A stretch of 19,029 nucleotides of DNA from Tieghemiomyces parasiticus. Its lineage: Eukaryota; Kickxellomycota; Dimargaritomycetes; Dimargaritales; Dimargaritaceae. Under the pieces are notes generated by a model. The model was not told the DNA's origin. It searched no databases and was given only the letters and a program-made list of their open reading frames with translations. This document shows, piece after piece, positions 1-10,202 of this stretch (within the stretch, counting starts at the first letter, position 1; each line of letters opens with the position of its first letter). The DNA is taken from assembly GCA_027575765.1 (NCBI GenBank), contig JANBPT010000927.1:1-19029 (forward strand), written 5' to 3'. Position numbers and translations under genes: made by a program.

Positions 1-76
1 TAATCGAAGTCTCTGTAATGATTTTACCGGCGTTGGCTGCTATCCAGCGTCAGAGCACAGTGCGACGGCACTACAT

Positions 77-2450
77 ACCCGGTATTCCTTGTTGTACCGG
101 GTGTCGCACAGCGGCTGTGAGAGGTCCGCCACAGGAGTAGAGGACAGCCGAAACGGGTGTATTCGGGGACCCACGGGGCCTGACCTGGGGCCTTCCGCCC
201 CAGCTGGCTTTTTTTCGCCAAGGGCTCGGCATTTTTGCCTGTTCACTTGGTTGAAGTGATGGCCAACCTGCTCACCCCATTAGTCCACGGCACCATACCT
301 CTGGACATGAGGTGTGCCGTCCGGTAGATAGGGCCGTGGACACTACATGGCCGCCTACCTGTAGGGGCCTCGACACGCGCCCTGGGAGCTACCAGCCCGC
401 ACCTCTTTCGTTGGTCTCTCCGCCCTGACCACCTTGCCCCTGTGACGGGCACAATAGCGACGGGTTGTCTTCCGGCTGTGTGTTTATCCAGCTGAAGCGG
501 CTTCAAGCTGGTGGATGGCAGGAACGTAGGGTCGATATTACCTGGGTGGCAAGGCGCTGTTGAGACCCCGCACCTTGACCATCATTCGACCCTCGGACAA
601 GTGCCATTTGCCACATTGGTGGCTGGGATGTGCGATTGACATGCCCTAGACTATGCCAGAGTAGGGACGCTTCATGCGGCGCTAGATCTCCTATCAGTGC
701 AGGGCTTGCAATTGCTGGGCCCGTGCTTCTCTAGTTTGACCGTGCAATCCAATCCGCACTACACCGCCCAACTTGGTGAGGTTCATCCTACTCCCTCAAG
801 CTTGCGAGTGCACATAGCATGAGATAACCTGCGAGCCACCGGGAGAAGGGAGGGAGATTGGTGAACATCTGACCGTACGGCTTGGCCTCTGTCCGCTATC
901 GTCAGACAGCTCCCGAGACGCACAGCTACCTTCAACGATGGCACCGACTACTTTCCCGGCCCCTATGGCCGTGCGGGCCTTGCCGGTTTGCACATTAGCT
1001 TCCTGCATGGTTCGTCCTCTATTTAGCCACCCACCGGCTCTCCGCCTGCCGCCACTCCCCCGTCATAAAACCCCTGCCTATTGGGACGGCGTCCATGACA
1101 ACCGTAAGCTTACAGCGGCGAATATGCGAGAATTGCCGACCTGTGAAGCCAGGGGGCGAGCAAAGGGTTTATCAAAGTGAAAGAGGTACTTCCAGGGAAG
1201 CAAACCTGATGCCTAGAGGCTGAACCGAACTCGGACTGGAGGGGCTTACAGAACCAAACCGGCTAAAGTGCCCACCCATGTACAGTGGCCCGCGTGGGTT
1301 ACAAATGCTACTGGAAAAAGCAGCGTTCTCCCCCCCCCCTCGACAGACGAAGTGCGAGGGGCGAGTATAAACCGTATGAATGGCGGGGCATTTTGTGTCG
1401 AAGTCGGTCGGACACCCGGAGTACCCGAGCCACACAGGGCTGGAAGGGCAAGGGAGGCGATAAAGGATATCACCTTGGTAAATAGACCGAAGGAACGATA
1501 CCGTTTTCGCAGACCACATGATGGAGAACGAAGGGTAAGGGCATGAGAGTTCCGAGTGGAAGGGAGTGAAGGCTAATGATAGAACTGGTGTGGCACAAAG
1601 ACCTTGAAGTCGGTCCCGGTGCTCGGCGTTGCATGAGAGTACCGACCCTTGGTCTCGTAGATGTCGACGAGGCACTGGCAGGCTAGAGGTAGCCCCTGTT
1701 CACCAATCATGCAACGACGCCATGGCCATCGCCCGACAGAGCTCACTTGTAGAACCTTCCACTGGACGTAACCTGGGAGCACAGCAGGCGCCGCAATCCT
1801 TCCGATCGCATCCGCCCCGTTTATAGACCATTACCAGGGTCCCCCAGCCGAGGTCGACCAGGAAGTGCACCAGAGAAGAAGCGGTGACAGGGCGGGAGGT
1901 CAGGCCACCGCCTTCCGTTGGAAAAGAAGCTGACCGTAGGCTATCTCCACTGGGGAGTACTGTGGGGGTAAAGACAGCCCCCATACTATAGCATGAGATA
2001 CCCCATCGCCCTCATCCTGGTTTTCGATCCCAGCCCGGAACCGATGGTTACGCCTGGTCTTCCGTCCGGGACCACGCAAAGAAGGCGGTCTGGAGTCAGC
2101 CGCCGGTTCCGTCTCGTTTGGACTCTTCCGACCTCCGCCACTAAACAGCTACGGTCCATGTAGGCCACGTTCTCGCAGAGCGCCATGGTGGTTTGCTAAC
2201 ATAATGGCCCTCGCCCTGTACCGCTCGGAATGCTCTTGACAGCCAGCTGCCTAACCAGGACCTGGAGTCCCCTGGCCAGTGCTGGTAAAAGCACCCATTA
2301 CTTGACATGGGGGGGGTGCTTGTTTCTCAGGTTTTGCAGACCGCGGCTTTTTTATACTACAACACAGACTGCCAGCCTAACCTTGGATGTGGCACAGCCC
2401 CAGTGGGTCTGGGTTGGGACAGGGCCACCTTTAGGTTACCACCTCTTACA
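77..2450 (-). mobile_element. Decayed Ty1/copia-like LTR retrotransposon fragment (left copy)
   Basis: Minus-strand copy of the fragment at 13722-16093. Its 5' end (minus-strand sense) begins TGTAAGAGG at 2450, directly against mariner transposase sequence. This looks like the TG of an LTR inserted into the mariner. Reading frames are broken throughout. The one recognisable protein region is a GAG-pre-integrase motif near 503-697. Most of integrase and all of the reverse transcriptase/RNase H region are absent, since the repeat ends near 77. Calling it copia-like rests on that single motif. The LTR assignment is inference. Confidence 0.55.
503..697 (-). pseudogene. GAG-pre-integrase/integrase zinc-binding remnant of a copia-like Pol (left copy)
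   Basis: This is the mirror of 15473-15667 in the right arm and carries the same reading of the LWHSLGHVNR-type motif on the minus strand. In Ty1/copia polyproteins this motif supplies the two His of the HHCC zinc site that precedes integrase. As in the right copy, a stop follows soon after the downstream Cys, so the fragment cannot be part of a working polyprotein. Confidence 0.5.
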
Positions 2451-2970
2451 TGAAGAGCCAGCGGGGGGATCATAAAGGTACACCCATGTCTCGTCGCCTG
2501 TGACGATGGAGCCCAGCAGGTAGTCGCTGGCCCCACCGAACTCCTCCGGGAACTTGATGGCCAAACGGACCCGCTGGTGGCGCTGGTCGTCGGTGAGGGC
2601 GTGGGGGGAGATTTAGCGGCTGAACTAGCTGTGCAACCCTAGGCCCCTTGCGCAGGACATGGCACATGGTACTAGGGAAAGAGTGGCAGGCCGAGGCCAG
2701 CTGCTCAGCAGTCAGTCGAGGGTCTTCCTCCAGCTGTCCCAGGAGCGTATCCCCATAGAGCTTACCAATGTTATCGGCTGGACGGCCGGAGCAAGGGTCG
2801 TCTGCAAAGGAGTGGTGGCCCGTGCGAAAGCGAGCCAGCCACCTGTCGACGGTGGAGCAGTTAGGGGCAACCGGGCCCAGCTAGGGAGTCATAACATTCA
2901 GAACAGCATCTGCCCTGCGGTCCTCCAGATAGTAATCATAGATATAGACCCGCACATGACACTGGTTGAT
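2451..2970 (-). pseudogene. Truncated mariner-family transposase (left copy)
   Basis: Minus-strand remnant of a Tc1/mariner transposase, the mirror of 13200-13721. The paired helix-turn-helix region and the first catalytic-Asp motif (VTGDETW in the right copy) are recognisable. Three lesions are visible. An in-frame stop sits at 2881-2883 (TAG on the minus strand), shared with the right copy. A six-C run (minus-strand sense) replaces the eight-C run of the right copy and shifts the frame just before the catalytic region. Finally, the coding region ends at 2450/2451, where copia-like DNA begins. Only about half of a mariner transposase of some 340 residues remains, and the second and third catalytic acidic residues are missing. 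It is not functional. Confidence 0.8.
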
Positions 2971-3129
2971 TTCAGGGGGAGGGGGAGGGAGGCTTAAAAA
3001 AGTAGTTATGATGGATGGTTAAAAAAGGAAGGCGTGAAGCCAAAGATGGTTTGATGTTGAAATGATTTATATTAATCGACTCAGTAGCATTATATCATCG
3101 AAGGCTATTGATCTGAGGACTTTAAATTA

Positions 3130-3160
3130 CTGTGCCTCAGATAAAACCTCGGAGAATTAG
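3130..3160 (+). repeat. Orphan mariner terminal-repeat-like motif, head-to-head with the left arm end
   Basis: The 31 bases match the end of the right arm (13050-13080) at about 26 positions and in the same orientation. The left arm itself ends in the same motif in the opposite orientation, at about 3098-3120. Two terminal motifs therefore face each other across roughly nine AT-rich bases. This looks like the stub of a second element or of a rearranged terminus. Beyond 3160 I see no further similarity to the element. Confidence 0.5.
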
Positions 3161-3913
3161 TCTCACCTATACTGGCAAACTGAACGTAGAACAAACCGTT
3201 GCTCCACCTTGGCCTCTTTCCCCGGTCATCCCTTTTCATAGGTCATGCATTGGAATGCAGTCACCTTAAAGAAGTTGGGACCCGCACGGCCGACAGGCGC
3301 CAAGATGTTGCACAACCTTTTGTGGCTGACGCTCCGCTCCCCTCTCGAAAACCCAGAAACCCAAAGCGGTGGCGATACCGGTGCGATGCGGCCGTTGGTG
3401 AGGAGCGAGGACTTGACAGTTTTTCTCCCTTCACTGCCACTGCCAGCATACATACGCTTTGCTTATGTGCATTCAAATGGACGGAGGCGGTGCCCGTTTC
3501 ATTTCAAATGGCCTGGCTAGTGGAGGCCACTGGCTGCATGGCTCTGTCTGTCTCCTTGGCACCTCGCCGGCCAATTCCGCGCATATTCCCCGTCACAATC
3601 CCCTTTAGAGCGCCCTGGCGCCAGTCCTTTTTTTTTCCGACTCGACCTTTTCGGTCTCCTACTTGGCTTCGCCACGTTAAGGTCAAACCCTTGCTTGTCA
3701 ACAGGACGGAGTTCCCGCATCCTCCTCAACCTTGGTTGTCTCGCCTACCTTCAATTACTCCCGGACATTGCCCAGCTACTACTTTTCGTTTGTTGCCGAC
3801 CTACTGCCCCCTTCCTCCTTCTCCTCTAGTATACACCCCAGGGGAGTTCGACAACGTCGGACTCCAGCCCCCTCCTCCCTCCGAGGAACAGTATTTACTG
3901 TTAGGCAAAAAGG
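3161..3913. other. Intergenic region upstream of the DHHC gene
   Basis: No supported gene. Long readings exist in two frames but begin at TTG rather than ATG, have no recognisable motif, and one runs into the DHHC start. The last ~200 bases are strongly pyrimidine-rich, as is common in fungal 5' leaders. I see no clear TATA box. Confidence 0.5.
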
Positions 3914-5827
3914 ATGAACCTTCTGACCGGACCGTCGCAGCGCAAGGCTTCGACCACCGCCATTTTTAACTTTGGCCTGGATGACCACGAGGCATCGCCC
4001 CACATAGATTCCCCCGGTTCCTCGGGTGCGTTGGACCTCACTTTTCCTCCCTACACCTCGCCAACTAGTCCTATTACGACCCTGCCCTTCCCCACCTCAT
4101 ACTCGATCAACCCGACGGCTTCTCCGCGGTCACCCCGTTCTCGCTTCCCCGCTTCCCTGTCACCGCCACCGGCAGGTCCCACTGGCAGTTCTCGTCGGCC
4201 GTCCGCCAAGGCCCTCCGTCTGCTGGGTATCGCTGCCTCCGACATTGCCCCATCGACCCCGAGTCCTCGTCGGAAACCACCGAACCCACTGGACTCCTCT
4301 GACGACGAGTCAGACTGGGGCTACGACCACCACGCCTCGCTGTCCTTGGTGGAAGGCCTTGCCCTGGTAGACCCTCCCGCCTCCTCCTCCTCCTCCTCCA
4401 CGTTCCCCTCGTCAACCCAACGGGCCCAGCCCACCCCGCGCCACCGTGCGACCTTTGCCTCCGACGAGACCTTGCTCGCCGATTCGTCAGGAGCCTCAGC
4501 TATCCACCGCCACAAGTACAAAACCTCCTTTGACGGGGCGGCCACTTATCACCGCGACCTGGACCAACACGACCTGATCCACGCGACAGGCTCCGACTCG
4601 ACCGTCTTCCCCCTGATGGATCACACCATGGTACCCATGGGGTCGGAAAGCACCATCGTGGACCCCAACTATCCGGACGGGTTCGCTAATGACAACGGCT
4701 GCGAAGCCATTCCCCACCGGTCGCGGTTCTGGGAGACCCCCATCGCAGGCGATATCCAGTGGCAACGGCGACACGGATTTCAACCGCCCTACCACCCTTA
4801 CTTTTTCATCCAGTGGACCTTCTGTGTGCTCATATTTTTTGGCGAGTTCCTCTACTCGGCCCGCTTCATTGACCGCACCACGCGGGCGTTCGTGGCGGTT
4901 TACGTGGTGGGTATCGGTATCAGCCTCACGACCGGGGTCCTCAACCTGTTGGCATCCTACATCAACCCGACGGATCCGGTGGTCACCCGAACCAGCGTGC
5001 CGCGTAACCTCGTCTATCGGATGGTCCCGGGCATCCTCGTCAACAACCTCAGCACGGGCGTATGCGACGTGTGCCAGGTGCAGGTGGCCTTCACCACCCG
5101 CCACTGTAAACGTTGCAACCGCTGCGTGTCCGGCTTCGACCACCACTGCAAGTGGCTCAACACATGTATCGGGACCCGCAACTACCGGGTTTTCATTGTG
5201 CTCCTGCTCGTCGGCGGCACGACGGGCCTCTTGTATCTGGCCAATTCGGCCTACATCATCTACCTGTTCTTTGCGCACAAGGCCACCTACCTCGAGCGCG
5301 TGGCCGACATTTTTGATCTCGACGAGCCCCATCCGGCCGCCACCTCGGGGCCCGTCATTGCCGCGGACGTTGTGGTCGCGGTCCTGGCGTTCGCCAACTG
5401 GGTCGCCGTGTCCGCGGTAGCCCAGATCTTGATGTTCCATATCAAGCTGAGTCGACAGGGAAAGACCACCGTGGAGTACCTGAACGAGATGGACGACCAG
5501 CGGTACACTGAGTTTCTCGATAGTCAGGCCGCTCGCGCGGCCTCCCAGGTAGCGGCGGTGCGCAATGGTGGTGGCGGCGGCGGCGGAGTTGCAACGGTGG
5601 GCCCGTCGGTGGCTGAGCAGGGTCGAGTCAGGTATTATGCTTACCGCGTTCGGTACGCCCTGGTGCGAGGCCGGCGGCGGATCGGGGGGTGGTTTGGCCG
5701 GCGTCCGGCTAGACCGGCGGGTTACTCCGCTTCACTGGTCGGCCGCAGCGACGGCGCCACCGCGTCACTAAAACTAGCGGGCCCTGGCGACGACTGGCTA
5801 CCCATGACCGGGATCCATACGGCGTAG
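3914..5827 (+). CDS. DHHC-type protein S-acyltransferase (palmitoyltransferase), ZDHHC1/11-like
   Basis: Integral membrane enzyme that transfers palmitate from palmitoyl-CoA to cysteines of target proteins by an autoacylated DHHC intermediate. The 637-residue intronless ORF starts at the first ATG after an in-frame TAG (3902-3904), with A at -3. Residues 1 to about 285 are Ser/Pro-rich and probably disordered, with a serine run near 157-165. Four membrane segments fit about 296-318, 325-350, 426-450 and 481-510. Between segments 2 and 3 lies the cysteine-rich domain, starting CDVC at 384, with FDHHCKWLNTCIG and catalytic Cys412. The conserved TTxE motif is TTVE at 518-521, after segment 4. 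A seven-Gly run (552-558) lies in the cytosolic tail. The FDHHCKWLN signature resembles ZDHHC1/11, but substrate and organelle cannot be read from sequence. All core residues are present. Confidence 0.95.
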   Translation: MNLLTGPSQRKASTTAIFNFGLDDHEASPHIDSPGSSGALDLTFPPYTSPTSPITTLPFPTSYSINPTASPRSPRSRFPASLSPPPAGPTGSSRRPSAKALRLLGIAASDIAPSTPSPRRKPPNPLDSSDDESDWGYDHHASLSLVEGLALVDPPASSSSSSTFPSSTQRAQPTPRHRATFASDETLLADSSGASAIHRHKYKTSFDGAATYHRDLDQHDLIHATGSDSTVFPLMDHTMVPMGSESTIVDPNYPDGFANDNGCEAIPHRSRFWETPIAGDIQWQRRHGFQPPYHPYFFIQWTFCVLIFFGEFLYSARFIDRTTRAFVAVYVVGIGISLTTGVLNLLASYINPTDPVVTRTSVPRNLVYRMVPGILVNNLSTGVCDVCQVQVAFTTRHCKRCNRCVSGFDHHCKWLNTCIGTRNYRVFIVLLLVGGTTGLLYLANSAYIIYLFFAHKATYLERVADIFDLDEPHPAATSGPVIAADVVVAVLAFANWVAVSAVAQILMFHIKLSRQGKTTVEYLNEMDDQRYTEFLDSQAARAASQVAAVRNGGGGGGGVATVGPSVAEQGRVRYYAYRVRYALVRGRRRIGGWFGRRPARPAGYSASLVGRSDGATASLKLAGPGDDWLPMTGIHTA

Positions 5828-6455
5828 CTATCGACCATCGGGGGTGTCTACCTGACTAGTACGTACTTGTGGAACGCTCTTACTCTTTAATCAACGACCT
5901 GTACTTTTTATATAGCCCGTTTCCTCTCTCTCTCTCTCCCTTGTCGGAGTTGGTTTCCTCTACCTCCTCTTCTCTCCGGTGTCTTCGTTAATATATTGTA
6001 CCATCGACCCTTAGTTGTCCCTAGGTCTTTGTGTAGTAGCGATGCGTTGCCCACTGATTGGTCCACCAACCTTGCCGATCCCCTAATTGCTTAAGTTGCC
6101 TATCCCTCCCGCTCCCCCCCCCCTCCATTCGAATGCCTCGGTCACCCATGCTACTCGACCGGACACGATGCGTGGCTACCATTGGGCGCCTAAAGCATTG
6201 GCGGCAAGCAGAGCATGTAGGAGGTAGGAAACCCGTTAGCGACTCAGGTCAGTGGTAGCGTCTTCGTGAAGTGTTAAGCACTAGGGAATAACATACCTCG
6301 CCCACCCGCTGACACGACTCTCATGTTATCCTGATTAATCCTCCCACCTGTCAGAGGCGTCTTGTCAAGTACCGCTCCCACCGGACGTACAACACCTCTA
6401 CGGTACGGCCTTGAAGTATCTAGAAAGGCTGACGACCGAGCCCCCAATACACCGT
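5828..6455. other. Intergenic region between the DHHC and JMJD5-like genes
   Basis: No supported gene. It contains a (CT)n pyrimidine run at 5923-5940, an AT-rich patch around 5985-5998 and a C-run near 6113-6122. No AATAAA was seen after the DHHC stop. An unrecognised upstream exon for the next gene could lie here, because that gene's start is uncertain. Confidence 0.4.
5923..5940. repeat. CT dinucleotide microsatellite in the DHHC 3' region
   Basis: A short alternating CT tract about 100 bases downstream of the DHHC stop codon. It probably lies in the 3' UTR or just beyond. No function is implied. Confidence 0.7.
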
Positions 6456-8022
6456 ATGCGCCTCGCCGACTCAACCCCGACGCCAACCACTTCCCGGCCA
6501 TCGCCCACGGAGGAGAGTGTAACGCAGCGGAGCCAGTACGCTGTGGAGTCCCTCATTGACTACGCCCGCGCCCAGATCTACAGCGTCAAGTACGATCAAG
6601 TCGACCGGACCTGGCTGATCCTATTCAGCGACGCCTCCATCATGAAGGCCTTGATGATTGCTTTAGTCTCCCCGCTGGCCCTCGTCGACGTGCTTCATGC
6701 CGAACTCGACACTGCCGCCGAGCGATTACCCGGTACCTCCACGAACTGGGATCTGACTCGGGTAGCCGCGACCATCGGCGTGCTCGACACGGCCCTCATC
6801 ATGACCAGCGGACCCGGAGGGCGGGCCGCGGTCATTCACTCGCTTATCGACGAGCTAACTGCCACCTACAATCAATGGGACACTTCATGTGAGCTGTTTG
6901 CACAGTATCGGCACCTAGAACCCAGGCTCCCCGCCACCGTGGTTGGCCTTGTGTCCGCTGACCGTACCGTACCCATCTGGGCCTGCCCCACCGTCCTGGA
7001 TTTTTCGGACTATATCCGGGCTTGCAAAACACCCGGTCCGCAACCCCGTGTCATCACCGGGGCCATTGACCACTGGCCCGCCCTCACGACCCGTCCCTGG
7101 TCGGACCTAAATTACCTGTATCGCGCCGTCGGACCCGCCCGTCTTGTCCCTGTGGAGGTTGGTCGGGATTACACCCGGTGGGACTGGACCCAGCGGCTCG
7201 TCACCTTTGCCGAGTTACTTGAGAAGTATGTCCTCCCGCCCAGGTCTGGACCCCCGATCCTAACGACAACCGGATCGTCAGAGGCCGAGGTCGGCTACCT
7301 TGCCCAGCACAACCTGCTGGCCCAGGTTCCGGTCCTCCGCAACGATCTTAGTGTGCCCGATTATTGCTACAGTGCCAGCTATATTGACTCTCCGGGTGGT
7401 AGCGAAGACCCTAGCGGGCCATCCGACCCGCTGGTCAACGCCTGGTTCGGGCCCGCCGGCACGGTCTCTCCACTCCACCACGATCCCTACCATAATCTCC
7501 TCGCCCAGGTGGTCGGCTACAAATACATCCGATTGTACAGCCCCGACGAAACTTCCAATCTGTACCCGTTCCCGAGCGGTGAGAGTCTCATGACGAATAC
7601 CAGTGAGGTAAGTCCAATCGGACCTATGTTTTGGTTCCTGGGCTCCTCATTTTTTTATACATGAAGAAGAAGGAGAACAACGGGCCCACTGGCACGATTA
7701 GCCGGAACCCTCGGTTCCTCGGCTAATAAGGATAATTTCCGGATAGGGCTAGTAAACCACAGGTCCTGATGTCATAGCACTAACCATCTACACTCCCTTG
7801 ACTATTTTTGGGGAGATTGGCTGTAATCCCGCGTTTCCTACTCGCTGGTCCTCGATCCAGGTCGATGTGGAGCAGCCCGACCTGAACAGGTACCCGCGTT
7901 TCCGCAAGGCCCGCTACGTGGAGTGTATCCTCGGCCCCGGTCAGCTGCTGTATATTCCGCCCTACTGGTGGCACTATGTGCGGTCACTGACCACCAGCTT
8001 TAGCATCAGCTTCTGGTTCTAA
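6456..8022 (+). CDS. JMJD5: JMJD5 (KDM8)-like JmjC 2-oxoglutarate-dependent oxygenase, two exons
   Basis: Fe(II)/2-oxoglutarate oxygenase. Characterised JMJD5 relatives are protein hydroxylases of nucleus or cytosol; the substrate here is unknown. Exon 1 is 6456-7607 and exon 2 is 7861-8022, giving 437 residues. The intron starts GTAAGT. Joining ...MTNTSE to VDVEQPD recreates the JMJD5-family stretch NTSxVDVExPD, which fixes the splice. The JmjC domain spans about 172-437. Iron ligands are His341 and Asp343 (in SPLHHDP) and His422 (in YWWHYVR). GYKYIRLYSP and a C-terminal SFSISFWF are family hallmarks. Residues before 172 match the helical N-terminal part only loosely. The start is uncertain: the frame is open far upstream without another ATG, and the ATG context is weak (C at -3), so a short 5' exon may be missing. 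An alternative in-frame acceptor adds 15 residues. Confidence 0.92.
7608..7860 (+). other. Intron of the JMJD5-like gene
   Basis: 253 nt, with donor GTAAGT at 7608 and acceptor CAG ending at 7860. A branch-point-like CACTAAC lies at 7778-7784. The first AG after it is at 7814-7815, 45 nt upstream of the protein-supported acceptor and in the same frame. The intron also carries a 13-bp hairpin at 7697-7727. Confidence 0.85.
7697..7727 (+). other. Hairpin inside the JMJD5-like intron
   Basis: ATTAGCCG and GAACC on the 5' side pair with GGTTC and CGGCTAAT on the 3' side. This gives 13 perfect base pairs with a 3-nt loop and a 2-nt bulge. It sits between donor and branch point and could shorten the effective distance between them. 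Confidence 0.7.
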
Positions 8023-8224
8023 CCCCACCGTCGGGCGCTCATCGACAGGGGTTGGATATGTGTAGGAAGAGAAACTTCACAAAGTGCATCGACATGATCC
8101 ACCAGACCCAAGTCCTGTCTTGGCGCGGTCACTATCCCCCATATAGATAATAGGAGAGATGAGGAGCGGCCGAATGATTGGCCGGTGCCTAGCACCGACC
8201 CATTTGCGGCCTGGGATTTCCTCG

Positions 8225-8230
8225 AATAAA
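8225..8230 (+). terminator. Possible polyadenylation signal of the JMJD5-like gene
   Basis: AATAAA about 200 nt downstream of the JMJD5-like stop codon. Position and orientation fit; no other support. Confidence 0.3.
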
Positions 8231-9982
8231 TATTGCGCCGAGTTCTCGCCGTTGCAAATACGTACCGGTTAACGACAACGCCAACCTGCAGCCAAATTAT
8301 ATGTCCGACGGGAGTTGGTCGCACTTCCCCTCTCCCGTCTTGGCCGCATCTCCGGTGCGTTTTGACTGGGGGAGGGGTGGCTGGCTGGTTGGCTGGTCGG
8401 ATTGTTCTGTGATCTGGCCAAGTCACCGATCGACAGCCCAACAGCCACAATCCAATTACTTCCTCCGCGGGTGTCCATGCCAACCCACTGGCCAACGCCC
8501 GCCCTGGTCATCCCTAAGGCGTTAAGGCCAACGGACAGCGAGGAAAAAGATGGGCCTGTCGATCACCTCCAACGCTGCGCCCGTTAGCGTTGAGCGTCGT
8601 TGGCTAGGGTTTTCTCTTACTTGGTAAGCTGCATTATCCTATAACGCGACCCCTCAGTTGGCAGCGCCGGCTGTGCGACCGCTGCCCTTTCCTCGGCGTT
8701 GATAAGCGCGACGCCCTCTTTATCGCTAGCCATCTGTTTTGGGGCTCGGCCGGTTGGTGAAACGGCATGTTCAGCATTTGGCGATGTATATCGGTATGGT
8801 GGCTGGTATGGCCGGTCGGGCATTAAGACGTCAATCCACCGTCGGCTACAGGTACCGCTGGATCCTGGAACTGAACACGCCTAAGCGAACCCCTGCTTGT
8901 GTGGCGATGCCTGGGCGACATTGGCGTGTGCCCACAATAGGATAATGGGGGTTGCACTCATCCAACACGACGTAATACTCAGTGAGCGTCTGTGTGGCTC
9001 TGGCCACCATTCACTCTGGCCTCGATAATCAGGATGATCTATGCGAGTCGTCGCGTAAGTCAATGCGATTGTTTAAGGCCAGCCAGCGCCCCGCGCCTGC
9101 CTGGTTGAGGAAGCGGGATTCCCTGCGTGGCAGAAGGTGCTCACCTCATCTCACACGGCTTGGCCCCCTGTCTCCACAGGGTAGTGGGCCACCCACTGGG
9201 CATACAAGGTAGACGACACTGGCCTTGACACGGCTGTGAAAACTGAGTGGAATCTACTGGTTGGCAAGGAGTGTCCGACGCATGTAGCGGTGCCGGTCCT
9301 GGCCCCCGCTCTAGTGAGAGCTCCCAAACATTGTATGCACGGATTACTTAATCAAAATGCCTGGTCGCTCCACCTCCTCTCTCTCGTTGCTCCTACGGGG
9401 CTTCGTAAGTCACTTCCCACGCATACACAGCACCGCATGGTTCTTCATTATTTAGATTTTGCGCTGGGCTCGATGACGGCCGCCGTCCCTTTCCTTTAGG
9501 CTTATAAGCGAGCCTGGTCACTCTTCACCACCCTCCACGACGGGCTAATCCATTTTGGGGACTGCCGCCATTGTAGATCGGCCGGAAAGGGAGTGGGAGG
9601 AAGGGAGGCGGTAGATCTGCTCCGCGGCCTATTTCCAACGGCTGAAAAAAATGCCTCACCTCCCGAATGGGTCTGAAGCCAATGTGAATCTCTGGCATCG
9701 CTGGACGAGACGGGGGAATCGCATGGTTTACGAGGTCGGAAATGCGGGGAGGGGTTGGATGCACCGCCTTTACACGGTGGGCGACAGGGCACGGCATAGG
9801 CGGTGGAACGGCCGTGTGGGGAGGGGCAAAAGGATGAGCCGCACGGACTGACTGACTGGCCGACACGTCTCGGCTGTGCCCTGGGGGTCCTCTAATAGGT
9901 CCCAGGCTGTACGTCGTCAAGTAGCTGGGGGCGGGGGAGCAGGGTGCAAATGGCTCCCGCGCGAGCACCGAGACTTTTTCTG

Positions 9983-9990
9983 TATATAAT
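9983..9990 (+). promoter_or_regulatory. TATA box of the SOD-like gene
   Basis: TATATAAT about 213 nt upstream of the ATG at 10203, followed by a C/T-rich stretch typical of a fungal 5' leader. The leader length implied is about 150-190 nt. Confidence 0.5.
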
Positions 9991-10202
9991 CTGGCCTGCG
10001 TCCCCGCCCCCCAGCCCTGGGGTCGCCGTATCCAACTCCTTCACCCTCGCCACTAACTTATCCCTACAGCTGGACCTGTCATCTAGTTCACCTCTTTCCA
10101 TCCCGACCTTCAATATTAATATCCCTTACCCATCCTTATTATTTGCGGCTAAAAATAGTCACTTCCCTCCATCCCCACCTCGTCACCTTTCCTGCCATCA
10201 CC

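Larger units (their letters stand above)
77..3120 (-). repeat. Left arm of a ~3-kb inverted repeat
   Basis: This segment is the reverse complement of 13050-16093. Matching landmarks keep a constant coordinate sum of 16170-16173, so the arms are collinear with only small indels. Identity is roughly 95% by eye, judged from several parallel translations that differ at about one residue in fifteen. Homology fades outward of about position 77 and inward of about 3120. The inner end coincides with a mariner-like terminal motif. The arm holds a decayed mariner-like fragment (2451-3120) joined to a decayed Ty1/copia-like fragment (77-2450), both on the minus strand. No intact gene lies in it. Confidence 0.93.
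8023..10202. other. Long intergenic region without a supported gene
   Basis: About 2.2 kb. An AATAAA at 8225-8230 may end the JMJD5-like transcript. Short readings on both strands are G/C-rich shadows without recognisable motifs. A TG-rich patch (TGGCTGG repeats) lies near 8379-8399. I saw no tRNA-like fold. The last ~220 bases contain the TATA box and pyrimidine-rich leader of the SOD-like gene. Confidence 0.5.

Noticed and set aside
3199..3969. Open reading of ~256 codons upstream of and overlapping the DHHC start
   Set aside because: It opens at TTG, has no recognisable motif, is rich in chance-type Pro/Arg/Ser, and overlaps a well-supported gene in another frame.
4496..5440. 314-codon minus-strand open reading opposite the DHHC gene
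   Set aside because: It is antisense to a highly conserved domain; its charged, repetitive composition is what GC-rich coding DNA gives on the opposite strand.
8897..9021. Minus-strand reading with VVLDECNPH and later AGVRL, recalling the DDE end of a Tc1-like transposase
   Set aside because: Only ~54 codons, flanked by stops, and the diagnostic PPYSPDLNP-type motif is absent; probably chance.
9525..9968. 147-codon Pro-rich minus-strand open reading
   Set aside because: No motif, low-complexity composition, and it covers the promoter side of the SOD-like gene.
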